From Comamonadaceae bacterium (GTDB taxonomy: Bacteria; Pseudomonadota; Gammaproteobacteria; Burkholderiales; Burkholderiaceae_C), in the NCBI GenBank assembly GCA_947452325.1, contig CANGCZ010000128.1:1-5249 (forward strand): a stretch of 5,249 nt of DNA, read 5' to 3'. Shown piece by piece: positions 1 to 5,249 of this stretch. The notes beneath the pieces were generated by a model. That model was not told where the DNA came from. It worked only from the letters and a program-made list of their open reading frames with translations, and did not search any database. The position numbers and the translations under genes were made by a program. Every line of letters begins with the position of its first letter. Within the stretch, counting starts at the first letter, position 1.

Positions 1-194
1 CGAGCCGATTAAGTTCGGGTGAAACGGGCAATCTCTGCGCGCAGCAATACCAAGTAGGCCAACGTTGAGGCGGTCCGCTGAGTTGGCGGGTAGGTAGCAC
101 CGAGCCGGGTAGGCGACTCCCGGCCCAGAGGAATGACGGTCACGCGCCGGGCAACCGGCGTGCACAGAATCCGGCGTATCGGTGAGCTTCACAC
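1..194 (+). ncRNA. rnpB: RNase P RNA (type A), 3' part; 5' part outside the window
   Basis: Catalytic RNA of ribonuclease P, which with the RnpA protein removes the 5' leader from pre-tRNAs. The landmarks follow the order of the E. coli RNA: the AGCAATACCAAGTAGG segment (43-58), the L15-like GGGTAGG at 88-94 that in this family contacts the tRNA CCA end, a P18-like hairpin (GCCGGG 104-109 with CCCGGC 119-124, GCGA tetraloop 113-116), AGAGGAATGA (127-136), a P19-like hairpin closed by a GCAA tetraloop (143-162), and the 3' strand of P4 with the tail ACAGAATCCGG..TATCGGTGAGCTTCAC (164-192). The last stretch should be the 3' strand of P1, so the missing 5' end should begin with a sequence close to GAAGCTCACC. 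The 3' end is set by analogy with E. coli and is good to a few bases. No strong intrinsic terminator follows; the next gene converges on it. Confidence 0.93.
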
Positions 195-207
195 TTTTAA
201 ATATTAG

Positions 208-226
208 GCTTGAATTTTTATCAAGC
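208..226. terminator. Weak hairpin between convergent rnpB and antitoxin gene
   Basis: GCTTGA (208-213) and TCAAGC (221-226) form a perfect 6-bp inverted repeat with a 7-nt AT-only loop. It sits in the short space between the rnpB 3' end and the antitoxin gene on the other strand, and overlaps the antitoxin stop codon (221-223). Neither side has a proper T-tract: reading the - strand the stem is followed by CTAATATTTAAAAG, and reading the + strand by AGATGGC. It may be a poor bidirectional terminator or simply a 3'-end stabilising stem. The function is inferred from position only. Confidence 0.3.
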
Positions 227-487
227 AGATGGCTTGGCCAAATCGATTTCTAAAAGCATGCGTACGTAGCGTGTGTATGGAATGCCTTTGGCCTTAGCAC
301 GAACTTTGACGGCATCAAGTAGGGATTGCGGAAGCCTTAAATTGAGTGCAGCAGATTTGGCTTCTATCTCAAACTTCATGGGTTTGAATCCCGATAAATC
401 ATACTTAGACAAATCTGCCGAAGCTACAAAATTTTCGGCAGCTGCATCGCTTTTGAGCGTAGGCATAGATTTAGATTTTGTTTTCAT
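221..487 (-). CDS. BrnA-like / CopG-type ribbon-helix-helix antitoxin
   Basis: Antitoxin of a type II toxin-antitoxin pair, 88 aa. It is expected to bind and neutralise the BrnT-type RNase encoded just upstream and, as a DNA-binding dimer, to repress the operon. A ribbon-helix-helix fold is visible in the C-terminal half: a strand at about 45-52 (SAALNLRL), helix A at about 53-67, then helix B at about 70-83 beginning IPYTRYVRMLL. The LRLPxSLLxxVK..A..KGIPYxRYVR pattern is typical of the CopG/BrnA antitoxin families that accompany BrnT. The polar N-terminal 40 residues look flexible and may carry the toxin-binding part (inference). The ATG overlaps the toxin reading frame by 17 bp, which suggests translational coupling, and an AAAGGA Shine-Dalgarno lies at 499-504 inside the toxin gene. 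GC is clearly lower than in the flanking genes. Whether it belongs to the BrnA or the general CopG antitoxin family cannot be settled by eye. Confidence 0.88.
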   Translation of the reverse strand: MKTKSKSMPTLKSDAAAENFVASADLSKYDLSGFKPMKFEIEAKSAALNLRLPQSLLDAVKVRAKAKGIPYTRYVRMLLEIDLAKPSA

Positions 488-755
488 AATGGTCTATTTC
501 CTTTTGATGCATGAAGCGTGCGCTGATGGGTCTTAGAAAAAATTGATCGTTGAATTGGCGAACCATGAATACCAAAAAGACATAACGTCCTGCAGAGGTC
601 TTGCCGATAGCTCTCATTCGTGGTTCTTCGGGATGCGGATCCGGCATCACAGCAGGTGTATTTAGCAGCACTTCTTCAATTTCTGTTTGCGTGACACCGT
701 GCTTGCCGCACTTAGGCCAATTCCCATTGTCCCAATCAAATCCGGCAGTCTTCAT
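471..755 (-). CDS. brnT: BrnT-family toxin (RelE-like ribonuclease)
   Basis: Toxin of the BrnT family, 94 aa, whose characterised member in Brucella is a RelE-fold ribonuclease that blocks translation. Family hallmarks are present in order: FDWDNGN..KCGKHGV (residues 6-21), a central R-M-R-AIGKTSAGRYVFLVF block (46-63), and the C-terminal RPISARFM..KE...Y (75-90). The ATG at 755 is chosen because it puts FDWD six residues from the N-terminus, as in the family. An in-frame GTG at 770 would lie inside the promoter -10 region and upstream of the predicted transcription start, so it is rejected. No Shine-Dalgarno is possible for the ATG if the promoter at 762-790 is used, so the message is predicted to be leaderless. 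The toxin precedes the antitoxin, the usual brnTA order. The frame is intact and all family motifs are present, so it is probably functional. Confidence 0.9.
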   Translation of the reverse strand: MKTAGFDWDNGNWPKCGKHGVTQTEIEEVLLNTPAVMPDPHPEEPRMRAIGKTSAGRYVFLVFMVRQFNDQFFLRPISARFMHQKEIDHYENKI

Positions 756-761
756 GCATTT

Positions 762-790
762 AATATACACAAATGTGTATACAAATTCAA
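762..790 (-). promoter_or_regulatory. Sigma70-type promoter of the brnT-antitoxin operon
   Basis: Reading the - strand, TTGAAT (790-785; 4 of 6 to the -35 consensus) is followed by exactly 17 bp and TATATT (767-762; 5 of 6 to the -10 consensus). Counting on from the -10 box, +1 falls on or beside position 755, which is the A of the toxin ATG. The -35 box begins 5 bp past the stop codon of the upstream Nudix–MBL gene. There is no room for another promoter closer to the toxin. The boxes were found by eye and no transcript data are available. Confidence 0.75.
764..781. promoter_or_regulatory. Palindromic operator in the toxin-antitoxin promoter
   Basis: TATACACAAATGTGTATA is a perfect inverted repeat with 8-bp arms and a 2-bp centre. 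It fills most of the spacer between the -35 and -10 boxes and overlaps the first four bases of the -10. A ribbon-helix-helix antitoxin bound here would exclude RNA polymerase, so this is the natural candidate for autoregulation by the antitoxin alone or by its complex with the toxin. The palindrome and its position are seen; the binding protein is inferred from the general behaviour of brnTA operons. Confidence 0.75.
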
Positions 791-794
791 GTGC

Positions 795-2477
795 TCACTG
801 TTTTTCCTGTATATACGCCACATGCGCCAACAACGAGCGCATGGCCACCGGCCACAAGTGTGGCGGCACATCGTCATAGGCCAGCGGCAGCCAGCTGTCG
901 GGGTTGCCTTGCGGGTCGGCTTGCATGACACGGCGCACTTTCGCGTCACGCGTTAACCGGTGTGCTTTCAATCGCGCAATGCAATCTAAGGCGCTATATG
1001 GCTCGCCCCACACATTACCCAACACATAGCCGTGCGCGGGCAAAATGAATTCCACTTGGTACTGCGTACACAGCGCAGAGAGTTTGTCCAATGACGCCAG
1101 GTAGTCGCCCATGTGGCCGTCAGGCGGGTCGATCACTGTGGTGCTGCCGTTCAATACATGGTCGCCGCTGATCAGCAAGCCGTCTTCTTCCACAATCAAA
1201 CACAGGTGGTTGGCGGCGTGTCCAGGCGTGTGCACCACGCGCAGCGTGTGTGTGTCCTGGCCGCTGTGCAGCACCAATGTATCGCCGTCATTCAATGCAT
1301 GATCGGGCACGAAATGGCTGTGCGCACGCGCCGTGTCTGCTGAGGCCATGCCCATGATGCGCACTTTCACGCCGTGGTCCGCGCAAAGCTTTTTCAAAAG
1401 CGCCGCACCCGGTGAATGGTCAGGGTGTGAATGCGTGCAGACTATGAAACGCAGATCGCCGCCGCAGGCTTGCCACAAGCGTTGAATGTGTTCGCGGTCC
1501 GGCGGGCCCGGGTCGATGACGATGAAACCGCTGTCGGCGTCACCCATCACATAACTGTTGGTGCCGGGACCGGTCATCATGCCGGGGTTGGGCGCGGTCA
1601 ATCGTTGCACGTGCGCGAGCAAACGCACTGGCTTCTCGCTTTGCCAATCCAGGTGGTGCACGATCTGCCCATCGCGGCAGGTCAATGCCAGTTCGCCAAA
1701 GGGTTGTTCGTGCTCCATGTGGCGCGACTCTTTGCCGTTCAGCCACCCGGCGCGCGGGCAACTGTGAAACCAGGGTTGCTCATTCGCACACGCGGCCAAC
1801 ACCGCATCCACTGAGTCAAACGCCTGCATGCGTTCCAGTGTGCGAATGGTGGGGAAGATGATGAAAAAATCATTCTCGCGCTGGCGTTGCAGCGCGTCTT
1901 GCGGGCGTATCCAGAGCGGCTCGAACTGTTCCTTGTCGTCGGCAACAGGTGTTTGCCCGTCGGGCATGCGGGCCACCAGAAACGGCACATCAAAGCGGCG
2001 TTTCAAGTCACGGTCTGTCACCCAATGCGCAAGCACATAGACCTGATCAGCCGCGAGTTGCATGCCGCGCGCTTGAATTTGTGGTGACAGTGGTTGCAAG
2101 CGGTCAAAGCTTTCTATGTCGTTCATGTCTGCCATACGTCCGTCCGGGTGCATGGCCAGCAGCACACCGAGTTCTTCGAAACTTTCACGAATGGCTGCAA
2201 TCGCTTGTGTGAGTCGCAAGTCAACTTGTGTGCTGCGTCGTTTCGCCAAAGCATGTACCTCGGCATCAGCCGCTTCAATGCCACCGCCCGGAAACACATA
2301 CGCACCGGGGGCAAAACTCGCACTCATGGAACGCCGCGTCATCAGCACTTCTATGCCTTGCGTGCCATCGCGCAGCAGCAAAACGGTAGCGGCGGGCAAC
2401 AACGGGGCGGGGGAACGTTGGGGATGCAGTTGTAAATGGGGGCGGACCATGGCGGGGATCAGTAGTTGGTCAGGCAT
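795..2477 (-). CDS. Nudix–metallo-beta-lactamase-fold fusion hydrolase
   Basis: Two hydrolase domains in one protein of about 560 aa. The N-terminal part (about 25-230) is Nudix-like: FPGGG at 62-66 and REsfEElGvLL at 97-107 give the metal-binding half of a Nudix box. About 30 residues separate the two motifs, more than in the classical box and closer to the NUDT7/8/19-like branch. The C-terminal part (about 285-560) is a metallo-beta-lactamase fold of LACTB2-like type: THSHPDH (H349, H351, D353, H354), TPGH (H420), SGDH (D439) and PAHG (H482) supply a complete two-metal site. The C-terminal tail, ending HLWPVAMRSLLAHVAYIQEK, resembles the small helical domain of that group. The substrate is unknown; nucleotide or CoA-type diphosphates for the Nudix half and a (thio)ester or RNA for the MBL half are guesses. 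The ATG at 2477 is preferred; one at 2450 is possible, and an upstream one at 2555 would run into dapF. No clear Shine-Dalgarno is seen. Confidence 0.88.
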   Translation of the reverse strand: MPDQLLIPAMVRPHLQLHPQRSPAPLLPAATVLLLRDGTQGIEVLMTRRSMSASFAPGAYVFPGGGIEAADAEVHALAKRRSTQVDLRLTQAIAAIRESFEELGVLLAMHPDGRMADMNDIESFDRLQPLSPQIQARGMQLAADQVYVLAHWVTDRDLKRRFDVPFLVARMPDGQTPVADDKEQFEPLWIRPQDALQRQRENDFFIIFPTIRTLERMQAFDSVDAVLAACANEQPWFHSCPRAGWLNGKESRHMEHEQPFGELALTCRDGQIVHHLDWQSEKPVRLLAHVQRLTAPNPGMMTGPGTNSYVMGDADSGFIVIDPGPPDREHIQRLWQACGGDLRFIVCTHSHPDHSPGAALLKKLCADHGVKVRIMGMASADTARAHSHFVPDHALNDGDTLVLHSGQDTHTLRVVHTPGHAANHLCLIVEEDGLLISGDHVLNGSTTVIDPPDGHMGDYLASLDKLSALCTQYQVEFILPAHGYVLGNVWGEPYSALDCIARLKAHRLTRDAKVRRVMQADPQGNPDSWLPLAYDDVPPHLWPVAMRSLLAHVAYIQEKQ

Positions 2478-2489
2478 GATAATCGCCAC

Positions 2490-3344
2490 ATGCGTATCCG
2501 ATTTACCAAAATGCAAGGCGCGGGCAATGATTTTGTGGTGCTCGATGAAACCCAAGGCCTGCTAGGCCTGACTGCCGCCGATTACCGTTTTCTGGCCGAC
2601 CGGCATTTCGGCGTCGGTGCAGATCAAATTTTGAGCGTGCGCGCCGCGCCCACACCGGATGTGGATTTTGAATATGTGATTCACAACGCCGACGGCGGCG
2701 AGGTAGAGCAATGCGGCAACGGTTCGCGCTGTTTTGTTCGCTTTGTGCGCGAGCAAGGGTTGACGCAAAAAAACACAGTGCGTGTGAAAGTGCACGGTGG
2801 CATCATCACGCTGCATGAGTTACCAGATGGGCAAGTCAAGGTGGACATGGGAGAACCGGTGCTGGATTTGCCGCGTATTCCATTCCAGGCCGAGCACGCA
2901 TCCGCAGTGAATGAACATGGCTTGCTTTGGCGCTTGGTGCTGGGTGAAACCAGCGCCGATGTGGCCGTGGTGTCTATGGGCAACCCGCATGCAGTCATGA
3001 CAGTGTCCGATGTGGAACACGCGCCTGTCGAAAGCCTTGGCCCGTTGATCGAACACCACGCAGCCTTTCCCAATCGCGTGAACGCAGGCTTTATGCAAAT
3101 CGTGTCGCGCTCGCAAATCAAGTTGCGTGTGTTTGAGCGCGGCGCAGGTGAAACACTGGCTTGCGGCACCGGCGCCTGTGCTGCTGTGGTCGCCGGCATA
3201 CGCCAGGGACTGTTGGACAGCAACGTAGACGTACACACACGCGGCGGCGTGTTGACGATCGAATGGCAAGGCGCGGGGCATCCGGTTGACATGACCGGAC
3301 CAGCCACCACAGTTTTTAGCGGCGAGATGGAGATAAAACAATGA
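2490..3344 (+). CDS. dapF: Diaminopimelate epimerase
   Basis: Cofactor-independent epimerase that converts LL- to meso-diaminopimelate in the cytoplasm, the penultimate step of lysine synthesis and the source of the peptidoglycan cross-linking residue. At 284 aa it is close to the usual 270-285. The N-terminal FTKMQGAGNDFVVLD is diagnostic. Both catalytic cysteines are present in their motifs: C75 in ADGGEVEQCGNGSRC and C225 in ERGAGETLACGTGAC. MGNPHAV (163-169) is the other conserved substrate-binding block. The ATG at 2490 is chosen because the family starts two to five residues before FTK; a TTG at 2466 would add eight atypical residues and cross the divergent gene's start. It is the first gene of the rightward operon, and its TGA overlaps the next ATG. 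No strong Shine-Dalgarno is visible. Confidence 0.97.
   Translation: MRIRFTKMQGAGNDFVVLDETQGLLGLTAADYRFLADRHFGVGADQILSVRAAPTPDVDFEYVIHNADGGEVEQCGNGSRCFVRFVREQGLTQKNTVRVKVHGGIITLHELPDGQVKVDMGEPVLDLPRIPFQAEHASAVNEHGLLWRLVLGETSADVAVVSMGNPHAVMTVSDVEHAPVESLGPLIEHHAAFPNRVNAGFMQIVSRSQIKLRVFERGAGETLACGTGACAAVVAGIRQGLLDSNVDVHTRGGVLTIEWQGAGHPVDMTGPATTVFSGEMEIKQ
3329..3332 (+). promoter_or_regulatory. Shine-Dalgarno of the DUF484 gene inside the dapF 3' end
   Basis: GGAG lies 8 nt before the ATG at 3341, within the last codons of dapF. It supports that start and coupled translation through the ATGA overlap. It is the clearest ribosome binding site of the rightward operon; dapF, xerC and the methyltransferase gene lack an obvious one. 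Confidence 0.6.
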
Positions 3345-4048
3345 ACAACCCGATCACACCGATCACCGAAGACGACATCGCCAATTTTCTGGTGAACACG
3401 CCGGATTTTTTCGACCGCCATGCGCAGTTGCTGTCTACGGTGCGCATCGTCAATCCGCATGGTCAACGCGCCGTCAGTTTGCAAGAACGCCAAGCCGATA
3501 TGTTGCGCGAAAAAATCCGTGCACTTGAGCACCGCATGATGGACATGATTCGCAACGGCAGCGACAACGCGGTGCTGGCAGACCGCTTGCACCGTTGGGC
3601 ACAAAGTCTGTTGATATTGCAGCAGCCCGCTGATTTGCCTGCCGCTATCGTCACCGAAATTCAGCACCACTTCATGGTGCCGCAAGTGGCATTGCGTGTC
3701 TGGAAAGTGGCAGACAAATTCCAGAAAAAAGCGTTTGCACAAAATATCAGTGAAGACGTGAAAAGCTTTACCGCTGGTTTGACCGCGCCTTACTGCGGCT
3801 CCAACAACGACTTTGAAGCGGTGCAATGGCTGGCGCATCCGCACGAAGCCCAATCGGTGGCCTTGCTGCCCTTGCGCAATAACGCCACCCCTTGGACCGA
3901 TGCCGCAGACAGTTCGCCGGTAGGAGACTGCATAGGTTTGCTGGTGCTGGCTTCACCCGACCCGCAGCGTTTTCACCCGTCCATGGGTACCGATGTGCTG
4001 AATCGCATCGCCGAGTTAGCGGCGGCCGCGCTCACGCGTTTGCAATAA
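3341..4048 (+). CDS. DUF484 family protein (YigA-like, GAF-like domain)
   Basis: Conserved protein of unknown function, 235 aa, found between dapF and xerC in many proteobacteria (yigA in E. coli). The family signature is clear: the N-terminal FLVNTPDFFDRHAQLL (residues 16-31), then NPHGQRAVSLQERQ (38-51), followed by a heptad-like helical stretch at about 47-92 that probably forms a coiled coil. The remainder (about 95-235) is expected to be a GAF-like domain by family knowledge; LIGLLVLASPD-type strand residues near 209-216 (GLLVLASP) and the closing helix rich in Ala/Leu fit that. No catalytic motif, signal peptide or membrane segment is visible. It starts within the dapF stop codon (ATGA) and ends 18 bp before xerC, so it is cotranscribed. 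Its role in dimer resolution or cell-wall synthesis is unknown; position is the only hint. Confidence 0.93.
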   Translation: MNNPITPITEDDIANFLVNTPDFFDRHAQLLSTVRIVNPHGQRAVSLQERQADMLREKIRALEHRMMDMIRNGSDNAVLADRLHRWAQSLLILQQPADLPAAIVTEIQHHFMVPQVALRVWKVADKFQKKAFAQNISEDVKSFTAGLTAPYCGSNNDFEAVQWLAHPHEAQSVALLPLRNNATPWTDAADSSPVGDCIGLLVLASPDPQRFHPSMGTDVLNRIAELAAAALTRLQ

Positions 4049-4066
4049 ACGGCGTGCATACAACAC

Positions 4067-5005
4067 ATGTCTGAAGACGCGGAACTGGTGCAACGCTATC
4101 TGGCGCATGCGCAGTTTGAAAAACGTCTGGCTGCACGCACCGTGGCTTTGTACACCGGTGACTTGCAACGTTTGCAAGCGCTGGCCGACAAAGACAAAGT
4201 GTCGTTGACCGAAGTGCAAGCCCACCACATGCGGCGTTGGATGGCGCAAATGCACAGCAGCGGCCGTACACCGCGCGGCATCGCTTTGATCACCTCGGGC
4301 TGGCGCGGTTTTTACGCCTGGTTGGGTCGTGAAGGCCTGGTCAGCGCCAATCCGCTGGCGGGTATGCGCGCACCCAAAGCGGCCAAGCCTTTGCCCAAAG
4401 CATTGAATGTGGATGACGCGGTGCAACTGGCGTCGCACCACAACGACGAGCAAGACCCTTGGTTGCAAGCACGCGATATTGCGATGGTGGAGTTGCTCTA
4501 CAGCAGCGGATTGCGTGTGGCTGAACTCACCGGCCTGGATGTGCAGGCCAGCAGCACGGCACGCGGTTGGATAGACATGGACAGCGCCGAAGCGCACGTG
4601 CTGGGCAAGGGTTCAAAGCGCCGCAGTGTGCCCGTCGGTGAAAAAGCGATCGCTGCGTTGCGCGAATGGCTGCAAATACGCACACTGCAACTGCCTGATC
4701 ATGCGCAAACGCAAACCGCCTTGTTTGTCGGCATACGCGGCACCCGTTTGACTTCGCAAGCCATCTGGCAGCGTTTGCGTGCGCGCGGTTTGCAAGCCGG
4801 TATCAGCACGCCGGTGCATCCGCATATGTTGCGGCATTCATTCGCCAGCCATGTGTTGCAGTCCAGCGGAGACTTGCGTGCAGTGCAGGAAATGCTGGGC
4901 CACGCCAACATAGGCACGACCCAAATTTACACCCGGCTGGATTACCAGCACCTGGCAAAAGCCTACGATGCCGCGCACCCGCGCGCCCGACGAAAAAACA
5001 CATGA
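4067..5005 (+). CDS. xerC: Tyrosine recombinase XerC
   Basis: Site-specific recombinase, 312 aa, that with XerD acts at dif to resolve chromosome dimers at the division septum. The N-terminal SAM-like core-binding domain spans about 1-90 (YLAHAQFEKRLAARTVALYTGDL) and the catalytic domain about 110-305. The complete active site is visible: R150 in SSGLRVAEL, K181 in LGKGSKRRSVP, H253 and R256 in HPHMLRHSFASH, H279 in MLGHANI, and the nucleophile Y288 in TTQIYTRLD. It is called XerC rather than XerD or an integrase because of its place after dapF and DUF484, the same order as in E. coli, and its family-typical length (E. coli 298 aa). The insert at about 125-131 (HNDEQDP) makes it slightly long. 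The ATG at 4067 gives the expected N-terminus. Its TGA overlaps the ATG of the next gene. Confidence 0.95.
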   Translation: MSEDAELVQRYLAHAQFEKRLAARTVALYTGDLQRLQALADKDKVSLTEVQAHHMRRWMAQMHSSGRTPRGIALITSGWRGFYAWLGREGLVSANPLAGMRAPKAAKPLPKALNVDDAVQLASHHNDEQDPWLQARDIAMVELLYSSGLRVAELTGLDVQASSTARGWIDMDSAEAHVLGKGSKRRSVPVGEKAIAALREWLQIRTLQLPDHAQTQTALFVGIRGTRLTSQAIWQRLRARGLQAGISTPVHPHMLRHSFASHVLQSSGDLRAVQEMLGHANIGTTQIYTRLDYQHLAKAYDAAHPRARRKNT

Positions 5006-5249
5006 AAACCATACAACTCAAAGCCGGTAAAGAACGTTCTGCCTTGCGCTATCACCCCTGGGTGTTTGACAGTGCCATCGCCAAAGGCGGCGGCGACCCG
5101 GGCGAAACCGTGCGCGTCGAATCGCAGACCGGACAGTTTTTAGGTTGGGCCGCATTCAGTCCGACCTCGCGCATACGCGCACGCATCTGGAGTTTTCAAA
5201 GCGATGAACGCATTGACGCCGCTTTTTTTGAAAAACAAGTGGCTGCAGC
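5002..5249 (+). CDS. rlmI: RlmI-like 23S rRNA cytosine-C5 methyltransferase, N-terminal part
   Basis: The first 82 codons of a class I SAM-dependent methyltransferase; the gene runs off the right edge. RlmI methylates C1962 of 23S rRNA in E. coli. What is visible is the N-terminal PUA-type RNA-binding domain: LKAGKERSALRYHPWVFDSAI (residues 6-26), then GETVRVESQTGQFLGWAAFSP (34-54) and SRIRARIWSF (56-65), the order and spacing seen in RlmI/YccW proteins. The SAM-binding Rossmann domain and catalytic cysteines lie outside the window, so activity cannot be judged. The ATG at 5002 overlaps the xerC TGA by four bases, indicating the same operon. A close paralogue of the RlmI family with another rRNA target remains possible. 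Confidence 0.88.
   Translation, partial: MKTIQLKAGKERSALRYHPWVFDSAIAKGGGDPGETVRVESQTGQFLGWAAFSPTSRIRARIWSFQSDERIDAAFFEKQVAA

Noticed and set aside
756..770. GTG at 768-770 as the toxin start, adding five residues.
   Set aside because: The codon sits inside the operator and -10 region, upstream of the predicted transcription start, and the extra residues are not part of the BrnT pattern.
809..816. GTATATAC, a short palindrome about 40 bp from the brnTA operator, considered as a second operator.
   Set aside because: It is only 8 bp, lies in the last codons of Nudix–MBL, and matches the operator arm only in a short TA-rich core; chance is sufficient.
2478..2555. Upstream start of the Nudix–MBL protein at 2555, giving 586 aa.
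   Set aside because: It would overlap about 65 bp of dapF coding sequence, and the added residues are simply the reverse reading of the conserved dapF N-terminus.
2116..2565. + strand open frame of 149 codons opposite the Nudix–MBL N-terminus and running into dapF.
   Set aside because: No recognisable motifs; it is antisense to a well-supported domain and overlaps the dapF start in another frame.
2681..3853. Long open frame of 390 codons on the - strand, antisense to dapF and the DUF484 gene.
   Set aside because: It lies wholly opposite two strongly supported genes, has a Cys/His/Arg/Thr-rich composition without recognisable domains, and is explained by the codon bias of the GC-rich + strand genes.
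1..5249. CRISPR arrays, insertion sequences, tRNA genes, a dif site near xerC, and retron or phage modules.
   Set aside because: No regularly spaced repeats, transposase motifs, tRNA folds or dif-like 28-bp sites were seen on either strand.

Overview
The window looks like an ordinary chromosomal segment of a betaproteobacterium, most likely Burkholderiales. The reasons are the moderately high GC of the core genes, the housekeeping gene order dapF–DUF484–xerC, a Nudix/metallo-beta-lactamase fusion of the kind seen in this order, and the form of the RNase P RNA 3' domain. The taxonomic call is inference; no marker here settles a genus.

Layout: (1) positions 1 to about 194 hold the 3' part of the RNase P RNA gene (rnpB, + strand), with its 5' part outside the window. 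(2) 221-790 is an AT-richer island on the - strand holding a BrnT/BrnA-type type II toxin-antitoxin operon (toxin first, antitoxin overlapping it by 17 bp). It has its own well-formed promoter, and an 18-bp palindrome lies between the -35 and -10 boxes; the promoter geometry predicts a leaderless toxin mRNA. (3) 795-2477, - strand, is a two-domain Nudix–MBL hydrolase of about 560 aa. (4) 2490 to the right edge, + strand, is a compact operon: dapF (meso-diaminopimelate and lysine synthesis), a DUF484 gene, xerC (tyrosine recombinase for chromosome dimer resolution) and the start of an RlmI-type 23S rRNA methyltransferase. Two of its junctions are ATGA stop/start overlaps.

The dapF operon and the Nudix–MBL gene are divergent, with only 12 bp between the preferred start codons, so each promoter must lie within or very near the other's coding sequence. 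rnpB and the toxin-antitoxin operon converge at about 194-221. The genes do not form one obvious joint pathway: dapF, DUF484 and xerC are a conserved housekeeping neighbourhood, and brnTA is the accessory element. I see no clear undescribed system. The best leads are the leaderless, operator-embedded brnT promoter and the uncharacterised Nudix–MBL fusion divergent from dapF.
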